A stretch of 64,000 nt of DNA from Rheum nobile (GCA_027886185.1 WOAB01000056.1:11594001-11658000); one strand, 5' to 3'; positions 19,638-32,105 are shown, counted from the stretch's first letter. Notes: generated by a model from the letters alone, not told the origin. Numbers and translations are program-made.

Positions 19638-19829
19638 GAAAGTTAGGGAATTCTCTAAGCAATTTTGTTTAGAAGCTTTGGATACTTCCTTTTATGTAAA
19701 ACTTTCTATGTTCGTTAAATCCATCTAATATAAGTACCAAGTTGATCTATCCTGAGTTGTTTTTTATACATTAATTATATTGGGAAAAATATTAATGTAT
19801 GAAATCCTTGGAATTTGATCGGTAAACAG

Positions 19830-20970
19830 ATGGTGAACACAAGAAACCATGCTCGTAATGGTGCTGGACCGAGTAACGATCCTAGACTCAACGAGAGGAA
19901 TGCAGCGAACCCTGAGGATGTTCAGGAGTCTGCATCCCATGCTAATCCTAGAGGTGACGGCCAAGCTCCGGCCAACGCCCCGATGGTTTTTGACGCTGCA
20001 GCTGTAGAGGCAATTCGAGCAATTGTCATGCAAGCATTCACAGACATTATACCACCTGTTGCACCTCAAGCGCAAGAAGTGCCAATTCCGCCAGTGGTTC
20101 CGGGAGTTGAGGAACCTAATGTTCAGATGCATCAGGAGAATGTGATCAGGAATAGAGATAATTATGGCCGAGCCTTAAAGACCATAAGCTCTATCAGACC
20201 CGATAGCTACAACGGGAAAGGTGAGCCAGTCCGAGTGACTCACTGGTTTTCCCACATGGAGCGGTTATTCCGCAATGTAGAATGCAATGAAGCTGAAAAA
20301 GTGCATATAGCGTCTCTCCAGCTGAAGGAAGATGCAAGTGAATGGTGGGAGAATACCGTTCTTGCTGAGAGCCCTGATCTGAATTGGGCAACATTCAAGA
20401 CCAAGATGACTGATAGGTTCTTCTCTCGGGCTATAAGGGAGGAAAAGCGTAAGGAGTTCCTTTATCCGAAGACTAATGGGCTGAAAGTGACTGAGCTGGC
20501 GACCAAGTTCAATCACCTACTGCAGTATGCTGGATCGGAGATATCTAGCGAGGAATAGAAAATCTGGCACTTCCATGAGTGGATGAGCCCAAAAATTAAG
20601 CCTATGATGTTGAGCCACAGTTGCTCTACTCTAGAGCAATACGTGGATATTGCTTATAAGTTGGAAGTGACACTGGATGAGTCGGACAAGAGAAGGAATC
20701 GCTAGAGGTCAATGCAGAACCAACCTCAGGCGAGTGGATTCAAACGTCCTGCGCCACCATCTAACTTTGCTAAATCCGGCAAGGTGAAGACAAGTGGAAT
20801 GCAAGGAGGGTCGACACAACAATCAGGTCAAGGCAAGGGTCTGATCAAGTGTTATAATTGTAGTGCCGCTGGGCACAAGAGTAATGAGTGTCAGAAGGAG
20901 AGGAAGACCTGTTTTGGTTGTGGACGTGAAGGGCATCTGTAGAAGTTCTGTCGACTAGGGAAGCAGAAAG
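19830..20970 (+). pseudogene. Tekay-like gag with three stops
   Basis: The start MVNTRNHARNGAGPSNDPR is typical for Tekay. The capsid core contains SIRPDSYNGKGEPVRVTHWF and ASEWWENTVL (~20190-20370). Stops occur at 20556-20558, 20703-20705 and 20940-20942. Two zinc knuckles are visible near 20850-20892 (CYNCSAAGHKSNEC) and 20911-20952 (CFGCGREGH, then C); the last stop lies inside the second. Each stop is TAG and could come from a CAG glutamine codon by one C-to-T change. Capsid protein would coat the element RNA; this copy cannot make it in full. Confidence 0.8.
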
Positions 20971-21026
20971 GCATTGAGTCACAACAGGGGTCAGTTAATC
21001 AGAATAATCGGCCTAAATCCAGACCA

Positions 21027-22799
21027 GTGGGGGCTCCTAGTCCTTCAACCCAGACAACTGCTCAGAATAAAGGGAAAGCCCCGGCTGCTTCTGGAGGACA
21101 AGGTCAACGTCTCTACGAGATGCGTGAGGCGGATGGGCCTAATACTCCGATTGCTCAAGGTACTTTATACCTTCATTCAACTTCAGTTTGCATATTGTTT
21201 GATTCGGGTGCTACCCATCCCTTCATATCTGAGAGCTGTGTTAGCAAGTTAGGATTAGTATGCAACGAAACTTGTGAGCCTTTCGTTGTGAACCTTCCTA
21301 ATGGTGACCATTTAGTGGGAACCAAGCGTTTGTCAGAATTTCCAGTTACCATTCAGGGTAAGGAATTTGAAGCGGATTTGATATGTATTACCATGGATAC
21401 ATACGACATTATTCTCGGTATGGATTGGTTGACGCGACATGGGGCGGTAATCGATTTTAGTTCAAGGAATGTGACGATGTCATCTGAGGGCCAGAGAGTA
21501 TGCAAGTTTAAGGGTTGGAATGACGCTGATAACGACAGACTTATCAATGCGATGGCTACGTTTAAGCTTCTACGATAAGGTTGTGTCGGATACCTTTGCT
21601 ATCTGGATGCACCCGTAAAAGATGAGCCATCAGTTCTTAATATTCTAGTGATTCGTGAGTTCCCGGATGTCTTTCTAGAAGAAATTTCTGGATTACCCCC
21701 GCATCGTGTCATGGAATTTTCTATAGACCTCGAGCCTGGTACTGTGCCAATTTCTAAAGCACCGTACCGGATGGCTCCTGTTGAGATGCAAGAATTGAAG
21801 AAGCAATTGGAAGATCTTCTTGACAAGGGATACATCAGAACGAGTGCATCGCCTTGGGGTGCTCCGATTCTGTTTGTTAAGAAGAATGATGGATCTTTTC
21901 GGCTTTGTATCGACTATCGAGAGTTGAATAAAGTCACGATCAAGAACAAGTATCCTCTGCCAAGGATTTATGATTTGTTGGATCAACTTCAAGGAGCAAA
22001 AGTCTTTTCCAAGATCGATCTGAGATCTCGTTATCATCAGCTCAGAATTCGTGAGGAAGATATTCCGAGGACGGCATTCCGGACAAGATATGGTCACTAC
22101 GAGTTCGTAGTTATGCCATTTGGACTTACCAATGCTCCTGCAGTCTTTATGGACTTGATGAATCGATGTTTTCACCAGTACTTGGATAAGTTCCTGGTAG
22201 TCTTCATCGATGACATTCTGATTTATTCTCCGAATGAGGAAGCTCACGAGGAACATCTGCGGATTGTTTTGTCCATCCTTAGACAAAACCGTCTCTATGC
22301 TAAACTGTCTAAATGTGATTTTTGGATCAAAGAAGTGGCTTTATTAGGCCATGTAATCAACGAGAATGGGGTAATGGTTGATCCCCAGAAGATTGAAGTT
22401 GTAGCCAACTGGAAGCATCCTCAGAATGTGAAAGAGGTGCGTAGTTTCCTTGGACTTGCAGGGTATTATAGACGGTTCATAGAGGAATTTTCTAAGATCG
22501 CTCTACCTATGACCGGGCTGCTTCGCAAGGTCCATAAGAAGTTTGTCTGGACTGACAAGTGCGAGGCCAGTTTTCAAGAATTGAAACGACGATTGACCTC
22601 GGCACCAGTATTAGCATTGTCAGAAGGAAATGATGGATATGTGGTCTATAGTGATGCTTCTAAGAATGGTTTAAGATGCGTGTTGATGCAAAGAGGCAAA
22701 GTTATTGCCTATGCGTCAAGGCAACTGAAAACCTATGAAGAAAACTATCCGACGCATGATCTGGAACTAGCGGCGGTAGTATTTGCGTTGAAGTTTTAG
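21027..22799 (+). pseudogene. Tekay-like protease and reverse transcriptase
   Basis: The protease reads ILFDSGATHPFISES (DSG near 21200), then IILGMDWLTRHGA. A stop at 21576-21578 separates it from RT. RT shows APYRMAPVEMQELKKQLEDL, FSKIDLRSRYHQLRI and the catalytic VVFIDDILIYS near 22198-22230. RNase H begins VVYSDASKNGLRCVLMQ (~22640). A TAG at 22797-22799 replaces the expected Trp after ALKF. The palm motifs look complete, so the enzyme was functional before the stops arose. Confidence 0.85.
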
Positions 22800-23743
22800 A
22801 GGCATTAACTCTATGGTGTGAAATGCCAAGTCTTCACCGACCACAAGAGTCTCAAATATGTATTCACGCAGAAGGAGTGTAACATGAGACAACGTCGTTG
22901 GTTAGAGCTACTCAAGGACTACGATCTTGAATTGTTGTATCATCCGGGCAAGGCTAATGTAGTAGCCGATGCACTAAGCCGGAAGACACCACATGAGAAG
23001 GTAGTAGCACTTCTCACTGCTCAAGGCAAACTGAATCAGATGGTGTGCGAAGCTGAAGTCTTGTATGATCAACGAAGAGGATACCTGAGTATGTTGGAAA
23101 TTCAGGTTACACTTCTCGATCAGATTCGAGAAAAACAAGTTGATGATATAGTTTTGGTGAAGTTAAGCAGTGATATGTTGAATGGGAAAGCTCCCGGTTT
23201 TGTGATTCAGGAGGATGGATCACTCTGGTTCCAGAACCGAGTTTGTGTGCCTGATTTGGATGGTCTTCACCAATTGGTGATGAGGGAAGCACATTCGTCA
23301 GCCTACTCTGTACATCCAGGCTCTAGCAAAATGTACAAGGACCTCCGGAAGAATTTCTGGTAGCCCAACATGAAATGGGATGTAGCGGAATTTGTGGCGA
23401 AATGCTTGACTTGTCAGAAAGTCAAGATAGAGCATCGCAGACCAGGTGGTGAATTGCTACCTCTTCCCTTTCCAGAATGGAAATGGGAAGATATCGCAAT
23501 GGACTTCGTCACAGGATTACCCAAGACTCCAACTCAAAAAGATGCTATTTGGGTAATCATTGACATGCTCACGAAGAGTGCTCACTTCGTGGCTATCAAA
23601 TCAATGTGGGGAGTCCAGAGGCTTGCAGAAGTGTTCTTACACGAGATTGTTCGTTTACATGGTATTCCCAAGACCATTGTATCGGATCGAGATGGCCGTT
23701 TTACGTTGAGATTCTGGAAGGAACTTCATAAGGCCATAGGAAC
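22800..23743 (+). pseudogene. Tekay-like RNase H end and integrase N-terminal half
   Basis: It continues VFTDHKSLKYVFTQKECN, then HPGKANVVADALSRK. The integrase zinc finger follows (H near REAHSSAY, C-x2-C in CLTCQKV, ~23270-23420), with a TAG at 23361-23363 in place of one Trp of FWWPNMK. The catalytic core gives the first Asp in MDFVTGLPK (~23500) and the second in VSDRDGRF (~23685). The frame is interrupted at 23743 by the TRIM-like insertion and resumes at 26248. Confidence 0.85.
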
Positions 23744-24425
23744 TGTGGGGGTCGGAAAATCGACTACTCGTCCAATGGGCATCAACTGTCTGACACAGCC
23801 GTCGGACGCATCAGACCCGTCACACGTGAGCCATGCGACCGTCGCCTGATTCCTGGACGCAACGGACCAGCGAGATTTTCTCATTTATTACTCCGAGATC
23901 TCCAATGGCTATATGCATTATTTCAGTCATCAAGGAAGGAATCAACCATCTTTATGATAGGATCAAGGCTCATCAAGAGAGAATCAAGGCTAATTAAGAG
24001 GAAATCAAACGTCATTAATGCAAAATCAAAGGAGATCAAGAGCATTTAAGGAGGAATTAAGAGCATTTAATGAGGGATCAAGCAAGTATAAATAAGGATC
24101 TAGGAGAAGCCTCAAAGGACACTCTACAACATTCTACAACACTCCATTTCAGCAACAACCATTTGTACTCTCATCACTGAAACTCTCATTTATACATTTT
24201 ATCTTGTCCAAACGTTATTTAGTCCGACTGACGCTTGTAGTCTGGTCCGACCGTCCTTTCTCTTTCGACTATACACACTATAACTTTCTTCTTCCTCTCT
24301 TGCATCATAAAAACTACCATTTGTAATCACTTATTCTCATCAAACGGAGTAGATTTATCACCCTAACTATCGCTACCCCTCAAATCAATGGAAAAAGATC
24401 GATTGGTCATTTTCCGTCCAAAATA
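23744..24425 (+). repeat. 5' LTR of TRIM-like element (682 bp)
   Basis: It begins TGTGGGGGTCGGAAAATCG and ends GTCCAAAATA, where the other LTR has ACA. TATAAATA at 24087-24094 is the likely promoter element. Confidence 0.9.
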
Positions 24426-24429
24426 ATTT

Positions 24430-24446
24430 GGCGCCCACCGTGGGGC
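24430..24446 (+). promoter_or_regulatory. Primer binding site of TRIM-like element
   Basis: TGGCGCCCACCGTGGGG lies right after the 5' LTR. The same sequence, in reverse complement, follows the Tat2 LTR (48551-48567). I do not assign the tRNA. Confidence 0.7.
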
Positions 24447-24506
24447 CGATAGTTAGATAATCTTGATTCATCTACTTCCTAATCCAAACACATCCAATTC
24501 GTGGCC

Positions 24507-24620
24507 ATGCAAGGAGGACAGGGGCAAGTCACCATGGATGACCTCTCAAAAGGCAACGGCTCAAATCCGACTCGAAGAAGACGCACCCGAAAGGACGACG
24601 CATCATCAAAGGGACAATAG
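24507..24620 (+). CDS. Short ORF, possible gag N-terminal remnant (37 aa)
   Basis: The only ORF close to the PBS starts MQGGQGQVTMDDLSKG and is basic at the end (RRRRTRK). Its position matches the gag start of Tat elements. It may be a relic or a small leader peptide, and there is no domain to identify. The remaining interior (24621-25565) is rich in diverged TTACATTTACA-like and GAGTTAACGCC-like repeats and shows no gene. Confidence 0.3.
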   Translation: MQGGQGQVTMDDLSKGNGSNPTRRRRTRKDDASSKGQ

Positions 24621-25565
24621 GTTTCATCCATATCGTTTCTAAGTAATTTATTACGTATTATCATTATCATTTACTATCTACACTCATCGCATCTTTGGAT
24701 TATCGCTTTTCGAATTATAAAATAATTTGATTTTTACATGTCGACCTACGATTACATTCGTGTCATTTCAATTTAAAATATATTCTCGCTATATACTATT
24801 ACTTGACATGATTGCTAACATGACTATTGGAGGATTATCGATAAACTCGAGCACCAAATCCTACCATGTATTTTTTTCCTATAAGGTACATGATGACTCT
24901 ACTCAGTCCGACGCATACAAGACAACATCGAAATCAACTACAAACAAATCGACTTGACATGTCGCATTACATTTACATACATACGGGTGACGACCCTTAA
25001 CATACACATTGGATCCAGTCATCCGCAAAAAGCGCTTACACTACATTTACACGATCGATCGAAACACGGGTGAGATGAACAACACATGCACGTCGACACA
25101 CCACCTGCCTTACACATTACATAAGGTTAAGACACCTTATTACATTCACGCAATAGAAACATATTGCTTACCTCCCCGGCATAGAGTCATGACTAACACA
25201 CATTACGGGTGACAAACCCTATATACAGTACCTACAAATACACAAACATGCGCAGTACACATTTACAAAGTTAACGCCTCACACGGCTACAACTTACACA
25301 CGACCCACCAACAAAATCTTTTACACAAACGGTGGTACAATACAATATACATTTACGGAGTTAACGCCATATGGCTAAAAACTTCAATTCAACGCTTTCA
25401 AAGACAAAAGCTTTTACACGAGCAACGTCACATCGCATCATCGACTATCTACATAGCAGGATGAGTTCAGACAAATCGAAATTGATGAAGGACGATTCCC
25501 TTGAAGACTTGAAATTCATCTCATCCACCGCCTTGCATCAATGACTAAGATGAATTTGGGGCAAT

Positions 25566-26247
25566 TGTTGGGGTCGGAAAATCGACTACTCGTCCAATGG
25601 GCATCAACTGTCTGACACAGCCGTCGGACGCATCAGACTCGTCAGACGTGAGCCATGCGACCGTCGCCTGATTCCTGGACGCAACGGACCAGCGAGATTT
25701 TCTCCTTTATTACTCCGAGATCTCCAACGGATATATGCATTATTTCAGTCATCAAGGAAGGAATCAACCATCTTTATGATAGGATCAAGGCTCATCAAGA
25801 GAGAATCAAGGCTAATTAAGAGGAAATCAAGCGTCATTAATGCAAAATCAAAGGAGATCAAGAGCATTTAAGGAGGAATCAAGAGCATTTAATGAGGGAT
25901 CAAGCAAGTATAAATAAGTCTCTAGGAGAAGCCTCAAATGACACTCTACAACATTCTACAACACTCCATTTCAGCAACAACCATTTGTACTCTCATCACC
26001 GAAACTCTCATTTATACATTTTATCTTGTCCAAACGTTATTTAGTCCGAACGACGCTTGTAGTCTGGTCTGACCGTCCTTTCTCTTTCGACTATACACAT
26101 TGTAACTTTCTTCTTCCTCTCTTGCATAACAAAAACTACCATTTGTAATCACTTATTCTCATCAAACGGAGTAGATTTATCACCCTAACTATCGCTACCC
26201 CTCAAATCAACGGAAAAAGATCGATTGGTCATTTTCCGTCCAAAACA
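25566..26247 (+). repeat. 3' LTR of TRIM-like element (682 bp)
   Basis: It begins TGTTGGGGTCGG after the purine-rich TTTGGGGCAAT and ends GTCCAAAACA, followed by GGAAC. TATAAATA lies at 25909-25916. Confidence 0.9.
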
Positions 26248-27061
26248 GGAACCGAGCTAAGGTTCGGTACTGCATTTCATCCCCAGACGGACGGACAGTC
26301 TAAGAGGACTATCCAGACCCTAGAGGATATGTTGAGAGCATGTGTACTCGATCGTCCAACTAGTTGGGAGGACAACTTAAGTTTAATCGAGTTCACATAC
26401 AACAATAGATGGTATGCTACCATCAAGATGGCTCCATTTGAAGCCTTGTACGGTCGGAAGTGCAGATCTCCGATCTGCTGGGATGAGAACGCCGACAAAA
26501 TTCTGCTTGTACCAGAGTTGGTCGAGAGAACTGCTTTAGATATTGCCTTGATCAGACAAAGGATGTTGACAGCTCAAAGTCGACAGAACTCTTACGCTGA
26601 CCCAAAGCGTAGGAATGTCGAGTTTGAGGTTGGTGACAAGGTGTTTGTCAGAGTGTCACTATCCAAAGGTGTATTCAGATTTGGTAAGCGTGGGAAGCTT
26701 AACCCTCGCTACGTGGGACCGTTTGAAATCTTGGATAGAGTGGGATCTCTAGCGTACCGTTTGACATTGCCGCCATCGGCATATCCAGTACACAATGTGT
26801 TCCACGTATCTCTGTTGAGAAAGTACATACCAGATGAATCTCATGTGCTGAGTTATGAAGATATCGAGATCCAAGCAAACGGTACTTACGAAAAAAATAC
26901 ATGTACGTGTTCTCGAGCGCCGTGAGAAGCACTTGCGCAACAAAGTCGTATCGTTGGTACAAATTCTGTGGTCCAAGTCAGGAACCGAGGAAGTTACCTG
27001 GGAGACTTGGGAGACCATAGAGGATATGCGTAGAGGCTTTCCCGGTATGTTCACGACCTAA
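26248..27061 (+). pseudogene. Tekay-like integrase C-terminal half and chromodomain
   Basis: The integrase frame resumes with GTAFHPQTDGQSKRTIQTLE, where the third catalytic residue (Glu in QSERT) is Lys (AAG at ~26302), a single G-to-A change. It continues with the GPFEI module (LNPRYVGPFEILDRVG, ~26700-26750). A frame shift near 26890 leads into ERREKHLRNKVVSLVQILW and EEVTWETWETIEDMR, ending at 27061, a chromodomain that would direct integration toward marked chromatin. The stop is followed by the polypurine tract. Confidence 0.85.
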
Positions 27062-27081
27062 GTTTCGGGGTCGAAACTTCT

Positions 27082-27097
27082 TTTAAGGGGGAGGTAA
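27082..27097 (+). promoter_or_regulatory. Polypurine tract of the Tekay-like element
   Basis: TTTTAAGGGGGAGGTAA directly precedes the LTR start TGTAATATCCCAC. The position and composition are standard. Confidence 0.75.
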
Positions 27098-28325
27098 TGT
27101 AATATCCCACATTTTTGTAAGGGAAATTTTTAATTTTCTTATGCCCATATTGCAAGTCAAATTTAATTCAGGGAAGTATGGACATTCTGTGTAATGTTTG
27201 ACCTCTGTAATATTTTTTTGAGCAATATAAAATATAGCTAAGGTATTTTTGGGTTAAAAGGTCATTCGTGTACAAATATATTGAACCCGAAGTTAAAAAA
27301 ATTTTACCACTTAAGTAAAAACGACAAAAGGAGACGGAGGGGGCAAATTTGGCCTTGACCGCACCCTGCCGCACCCGCGGCAAAGGCCAGAATCGAAGGC
27401 GGTTCAGCGTCGGCCACCACACCCCCACCGCACCCCTGCCGCACCCCGCGGTGGGCGTCATCCCTTTCGTCAGCGCTGGAGTTGCAGGCATAGCTCGCCT
27501 TAGCTGGCCCCTAGGCTTGTCTCCCGGTCAGGCCACCTCCTCCTTGGCGTCATGGAGTGGTCAGGAGCTTGCTTGGAGTATAAATGAAGGGGGAGAAACC
27601 GGATGAACTCATTCTTCATCCTCTGAATTTTCTCTGAAAATCTCCATTAAAGCTCAAGCTTAAAAGCTTCGTTTGAGATCGATCTGAATCCCTTTAAGTG
27701 TTGAAGGAGGTGCTCCTAAGAGGTATTCAAAGCCTAAGGTGTTAGGAAAGAAAACCAAGATCAAATCAAAGTCGAAACGATCGATTTGGGTGAGTTTTCT
27801 TCCCGAAAAATCGGTCGCCCCTGTCACCCTTGCCGCACCCGCGGCGGACCACCACCGCACCCGGCGGCCAAGCCACCGCACCCCGCGGTGAGGCCTGGCG
27901 CACCCGCGATGGGCTTGTCCGAAGTGTGTATGTCTTAGGTGTTTGGCTTCGAGCGAGGCTTGGTTCTTTAGGTTCTTTTCTTATTCTTTTAGATTTGTAT
28001 ATGTAGATATTGAATCTAACTTAGGGTCTTATTATGGGTCGTTCCAGAAGGATTTGTTATCCCAGATTTGTCCTAGTTCAGACCCGGAAACCGTTACCTC
28101 TTAAGCTCGTTAAAACTTCCGTCAATCTAAGGCAAGTGGCGGTTCGCTCTTGCTCATCGTTCCATATTTACATTGATTATCAATTATTTAAATGTTAATT
28201 GATTTGGAATGAATATTGTTCATGTCTGAGATTAGCTTTGATAAGCAGTTTTCATGATTAAAAGATGACATTATAATAGGTTGTATATTATGTTAGAATC
28301 AACGCTATTATATATATGTTGATAG

Positions 28326-29243
28326 TGTTGGATCGTTAGAGTTACGTCTGAGGGAACAAAAGCTTTGTTCCCACAGAGCTTTTGTTCCCACAGAAGGCAC
28401 AACGGATAAATATAGCAAGAAATATAACGAACGAACTCACGATGTATAGTGGAAACCCTGATTAGCAAAACTAGCTCTTCAAGGAAAAACCACTACCTTC
28501 AAGCTTTCACTTGAGAGGATTTTGAAGTGCGTACTTGTCTTATTAATCTCTTGTTCGATTACACTTGTATCATGGACTTCGACCTCTAAACAACAAGCTA
28601 GACTCGAAGACTCTTCTACAACGATGAATCGAACTCAACTCTCAAAGACTCACACATACTTCACTCCTTTCTCTTCTTTTCTTTTTCTTTGTTCAAAGCC
28701 GTACTTAAGAAATGAATCCTCACTTCACTTAAATACAACTCGGCTAAAACCCAATCATAACAAGATAGGATATTCTAAAATCGAATTACAAAAGATATGA
28801 TTTTGTTGAAAGGATAATATCCCAACCGATTATATTAATTAAGGAAGGAGTTCCTTAAATAATCCAATCGGAAGGATATTCTCCTTCTCTCTCCAATTGC
28901 CTTATCTTAGGAAAGATTCCTAAGATAACACAATCGGGTTTTCTCTCTCCATATCTTCGCGCAATCCGGCTTGATCCTTGGAGCCGAAGTCTTCATCCTT
29001 TACCGCGTGTGCTTCTTGATTTGTTTCCTTAATTCAACACGCTGGATTTCTTCTTTCCTTTTGAAGCCTTGATCTGGTCCGTCACTTCAGTTCCTTGAGA
29101 GGTAACAAAGCACTTGACAAGACTTTGTTCCCTCTGAGATCCTTTGCTGCAAAGCTCCCTGGGATAACTTTCCTTGTCCCTGAAACACTTGGTACACATA
29201 TTAGTTGAGTGTTTGTTACCATCAAAACCTAAGGAATTCAACA
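28326..29243 (-). repeat. Solo LTR, probably copia (918 bp)
   Basis: It is flanked by GATAG on both sides (28321-28325, 29244-29248). The ends are TGTTGGATC... and ...ATTCAACA. On the minus strand it opens TGTTGAATTCCTTAGGTTTT, which resembles SIRE/Maximus-type copia LTRs; that lineage call is tentative. No internal sequence remains, so it arose by LTR-LTR recombination. Confidence 0.75.
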
Positions 29244-30023
29244 GATAGATTGAAAGATATCTATGATGTTAGCTTTAACGGCTTTGATATGATTATTATT
29301 GTGTTAGACTGTTTAGTTAGCACAAGTTGTAGGAACGTTGGACTCTTCGACGTCCAACCGTTTCTTTATAATATTAAATGGTGTGTAGGGCGGCAAAACT
29401 TCTAACATCATTCTATAGGTCATGACCGACCTCTATACGTTTAGTGTAGAGGTGGTGCACTTAGCTAGTGTCACAATCTCGGGAGTAATCCCAAAAGATC
29501 TCTCATCTCAGACGAGATAAAAGCTTATAACGTAATTGTGCGTTTTGGAATTAAATAAGATAAGTGCCCGAGTGCACATGATTAAATATATTTGTGGAGA
29601 GTAGTGCATCTAGGCTATAGTGCAGCTAGGAAAACTCATCTTGACTTGATCAGAGTACGTTCTCTTTCCAATCTGAATTCACATTATTGCGGTGAGGTTG
29701 GTCGTGAACCGAAACATCTTGTCATTTTTGAATATTTGTATGAGATGTTTATGCTTCAGACATTTGTCATGTTTCCGATAAGACTCAAGCTTTTGGAGTC
29801 TTCTCTTGAATAATTCCTATAAGGCTCACTTCAGTTGGAGTCTTCTTTGATCATACATTTTTGATATATATATATTCAGTAGAAGTATGAAGGTTGACTA
29901 TCGTTATCGTCTATTATTCGAGAAGCGATGAGCCTAAACCTAACACGACTACTTCGAACCATCTGCTTTGTACCCTTGCATAGTCTTTCATTAGACTAAT
30001 CAACCGTAATTGTTCTCTGCATG

Positions 30024-31353
30024 TGACGGAGGGTAATTATCGTATATCACCTTAGTCAAAAGTAAAATCCTAAAATCCTCACTAAACAAAGTATAGTAAG
30101 CAAGTCAGGGTCGATCCCACAGAGAATGAAGGAATTCAAATGGTGGTTGCATGCAATGGTACCAAAAAGGGGGGTTTTATGTTTGGTTGTCATGAGCATA
30201 CGAACAAAGCAAAATAAGATGTATGAAATATCAATAGAGAAAAACACTTAGCCAGGCAAATGTCCACATAATTCATTCAAAGGTTGTTCATAGATAAAGT
30301 CCTATCTTCCTATTCGGTTATTCCTGTCCCGATCGTATGTAAATTCAGAGGGAAACCTTCCACTAAGAACCCTTACCAATGAATAACCCTAGTACCACTA
30401 AAGGTTCAACCCAAAGGCAGCAATGCAAATAAGAATTAACCAGGATACACAGAACGCTCGCTTAGATGCATTTACCATGTAATCAATTCCCACATAGATA
30501 ATAATCCACAAAAGCAGACAAAAATCAATGCTCGCTACTTATACTAGAGCGTTAGCCCAACAGTTCTCTAGTATTAGCAATATGAATGAAAGCAATAAAC
30601 CTAGGTGATCAATCTAGATAAACCAACAAACATTCAAATAAGAATAAGCACAGAGAAGAGATATAACTCAATAGGAGAGATAGATAGGAACAAAACCTCA
30701 CAACCAGATGAACAAATTATGCTTCCATTACCGGACTAAGCCAAAGAGGCTTAGCTCCTCATAGTCATGGTGGAAATAAACAACGTAGAATGAAAACTAG
30801 AAAGTGGCAGACTAAAACTTCGATTTTTTCTAACCTAATGCTAAAGAAGAGTATTTATAGGCTCTAACAAATGACCTAAGCCCATTAAACAAAATAACTG
30901 AAATGGAAAATAGGAAAAAGGGAAAAGAAAATAGAAAAGATAATTCGGAACAAATCCGAGTTTCTGCCGTGTGACCCCTGCGATCGCGGCGACATGCCCC
31001 GCGATCGCCGGGTCCATTTAGCTCCGCGCTCTTCGTCTTCTCCGCGCCCGCAGAAAGTTCTCGACCTGCTCCGAGGCCCGCGATCGCGGCACTTGCACCT
31101 GCGATCGTGGTTAATTCTCGACCTTCTACTTTTGTCTTGCATCAACTCGCCTCCTCTTCACTCCTTGGCGTCTTCTCTTGGTGGCTTCCTTCCTCAGTGT
31201 CTTCATAATCTCCCAAAGTAGCTCAAAACACCTCCAAAAACACCAAACTTCACCTCCAAATGCCATACACAAGAATGTGTCTAAATCTACCCGAATGGCA
31301 CCAATAAACCCTCTAAGAACTCTTAGTTAAGCCCTACAAAGTAGTGCTTATCA
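30024..31353 (-). repeat. 3' LTR of copy D (1330 bp)
   Basis: On the plus strand it begins TGACGGAGGG and ends GTGCTTATCA. It is nearly collinear with the 36956-38286 LTR, with scattered base changes. It carries four GCGATCGC-type motifs at 30975-31110. Confidence 0.9.
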
Positions 31354-31393
31354 AACTCTCCCATGCTTAGACCTTTGCTCGTCCTCGAGTAAA
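31354..31393 (-). promoter_or_regulatory. Polypurine tract and hairpin, copy D
   Basis: On the minus strand the hairpin TTTACTCG/CGAGCAAA with loop AGGA (31393-31374) is followed by TAAGCATGGGAGAG and then the LTR. The single A-C mismatch is shared with copy C. Confidence 0.7.
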
Positions 31394-31726
31394 CTAAAAG
31401 AAAGTCCACTCCTCCAATATAGCATCAAAGGTCTCAGGAAGCATTTCCTCCACTAAGAGTTACCTAACCCATCCCAAGCTCCTGGCGCCAATCTCATCTA
31501 CAACACATCCTCCATCTCAACAGGCTAAGGGGCAAGCAGAGTATTTTCCCCAAGCCTAACCCGGACATCCAATGGTGTAAGTGACCTCTAATCCTAGCCT
31601 CCATCTATGCTCCTTATGTCTCCCATGAGTGACCTACCCGACAATCCTTCGTCAACTCCCTTCTTATGTCGCCCCGTCGGTAAAATGAGATCCTAAAAAC
31701 ACTCATCTTGTTTTCACTCATTTTGC

Positions 31727-31755
31727 CTAGGAGCCCTTTCGGGTTTTCATCCTAG
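31727..31755 (-). other. A-bulge GAAA hairpin 2, copy D
   Basis: On the minus strand the outer stem CTAGGA-(T)-G pairs with CTCCTAG (7 bp, one bulged base), followed by an AAAA bulge and a CCC-GAAA-GGG cap. Confidence 0.65.
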
Positions 31756-31854
31756 CCACTCATATTTTTCTCATAGATGTGCTCACTTAGCTCACGTCAC
31801 TCAGACACCTTCTTACCCCAGCCTAGTGCTGGTCCGGGTCACCTGCTTCTTACC

Positions 31855-31882
31855 CAAGCCGCCCTTTCGGGTTTTCAGCTTG
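31855..31882 (-). other. A-bulge GAAA hairpin 1, copy D
   Basis: On the minus strand the outer stem is CAAGCTG/CGGCTTG (7 bp, one G-U), with an AAAA bulge and a CCC-GAAA-GGG cap. It lies 128 nt upstream of hairpin 2 in the element's sense. Confidence 0.65.
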
Positions 31883-32031
31883 TCCCAGGATTTACATGTC
31901 TGTCTTTTTTGATTTTTTGACTTTTTCGATTTTTATTTTTTTTGAACAAATTGCTGCTGAATTCAAAATGCTAAAAATCAAAGTACAATGCTGGAAATGA
32001 AATATGTACAAGATAGATAGTGAATATTCTA

Positions 32032-32066
32032 CTCCCCCATGCTTAAATCATGCATTGTCATCAATG
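32032..32066 (-). other. Hairpin plus internal purine tract, copy D
   Basis: On the minus strand CATTG/CAATG with loop ATGA (32066-32053) is followed by TTTAAGCATGGGGGAG (32047-32032). It is the counterpart of 2549-2586 and 15704-15738. Confidence 0.6.
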
Positions 32067-32105
32067 TATGGAAGACAAATAAAAGATAAATGGGAATGGA
32101 AATAC

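Larger units (their letters stand above)
23744..26247 (+). mobile_element. TRIM-like non-autonomous LTR element (2504 bp), Tat-related
   Basis: Two 682-bp LTRs flank a 1140-bp interior with no gag, protease or pol domain. The target duplication GGAAC lies at 23739-23743 and 26248-26252, inside the Tekay integrase. The PBS and the LTR ends resemble those of Tat1/Tat2, which suggests mobilisation by a Tat element. About twenty scattered differences separate the LTRs, so it is older than the 50960-54990 element. Confidence 0.9.

Noticed and set aside
30994..31221. Arg/Pro/Ser-rich open frames in and beside the GC-motif clusters (also near 1040-1330, 27349-27606, 33562-33894, 37738-38154)
   Set aside because: They are open only because the CpG-rich motif lacks stop codons. 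They overlap LTRs and have no domain.
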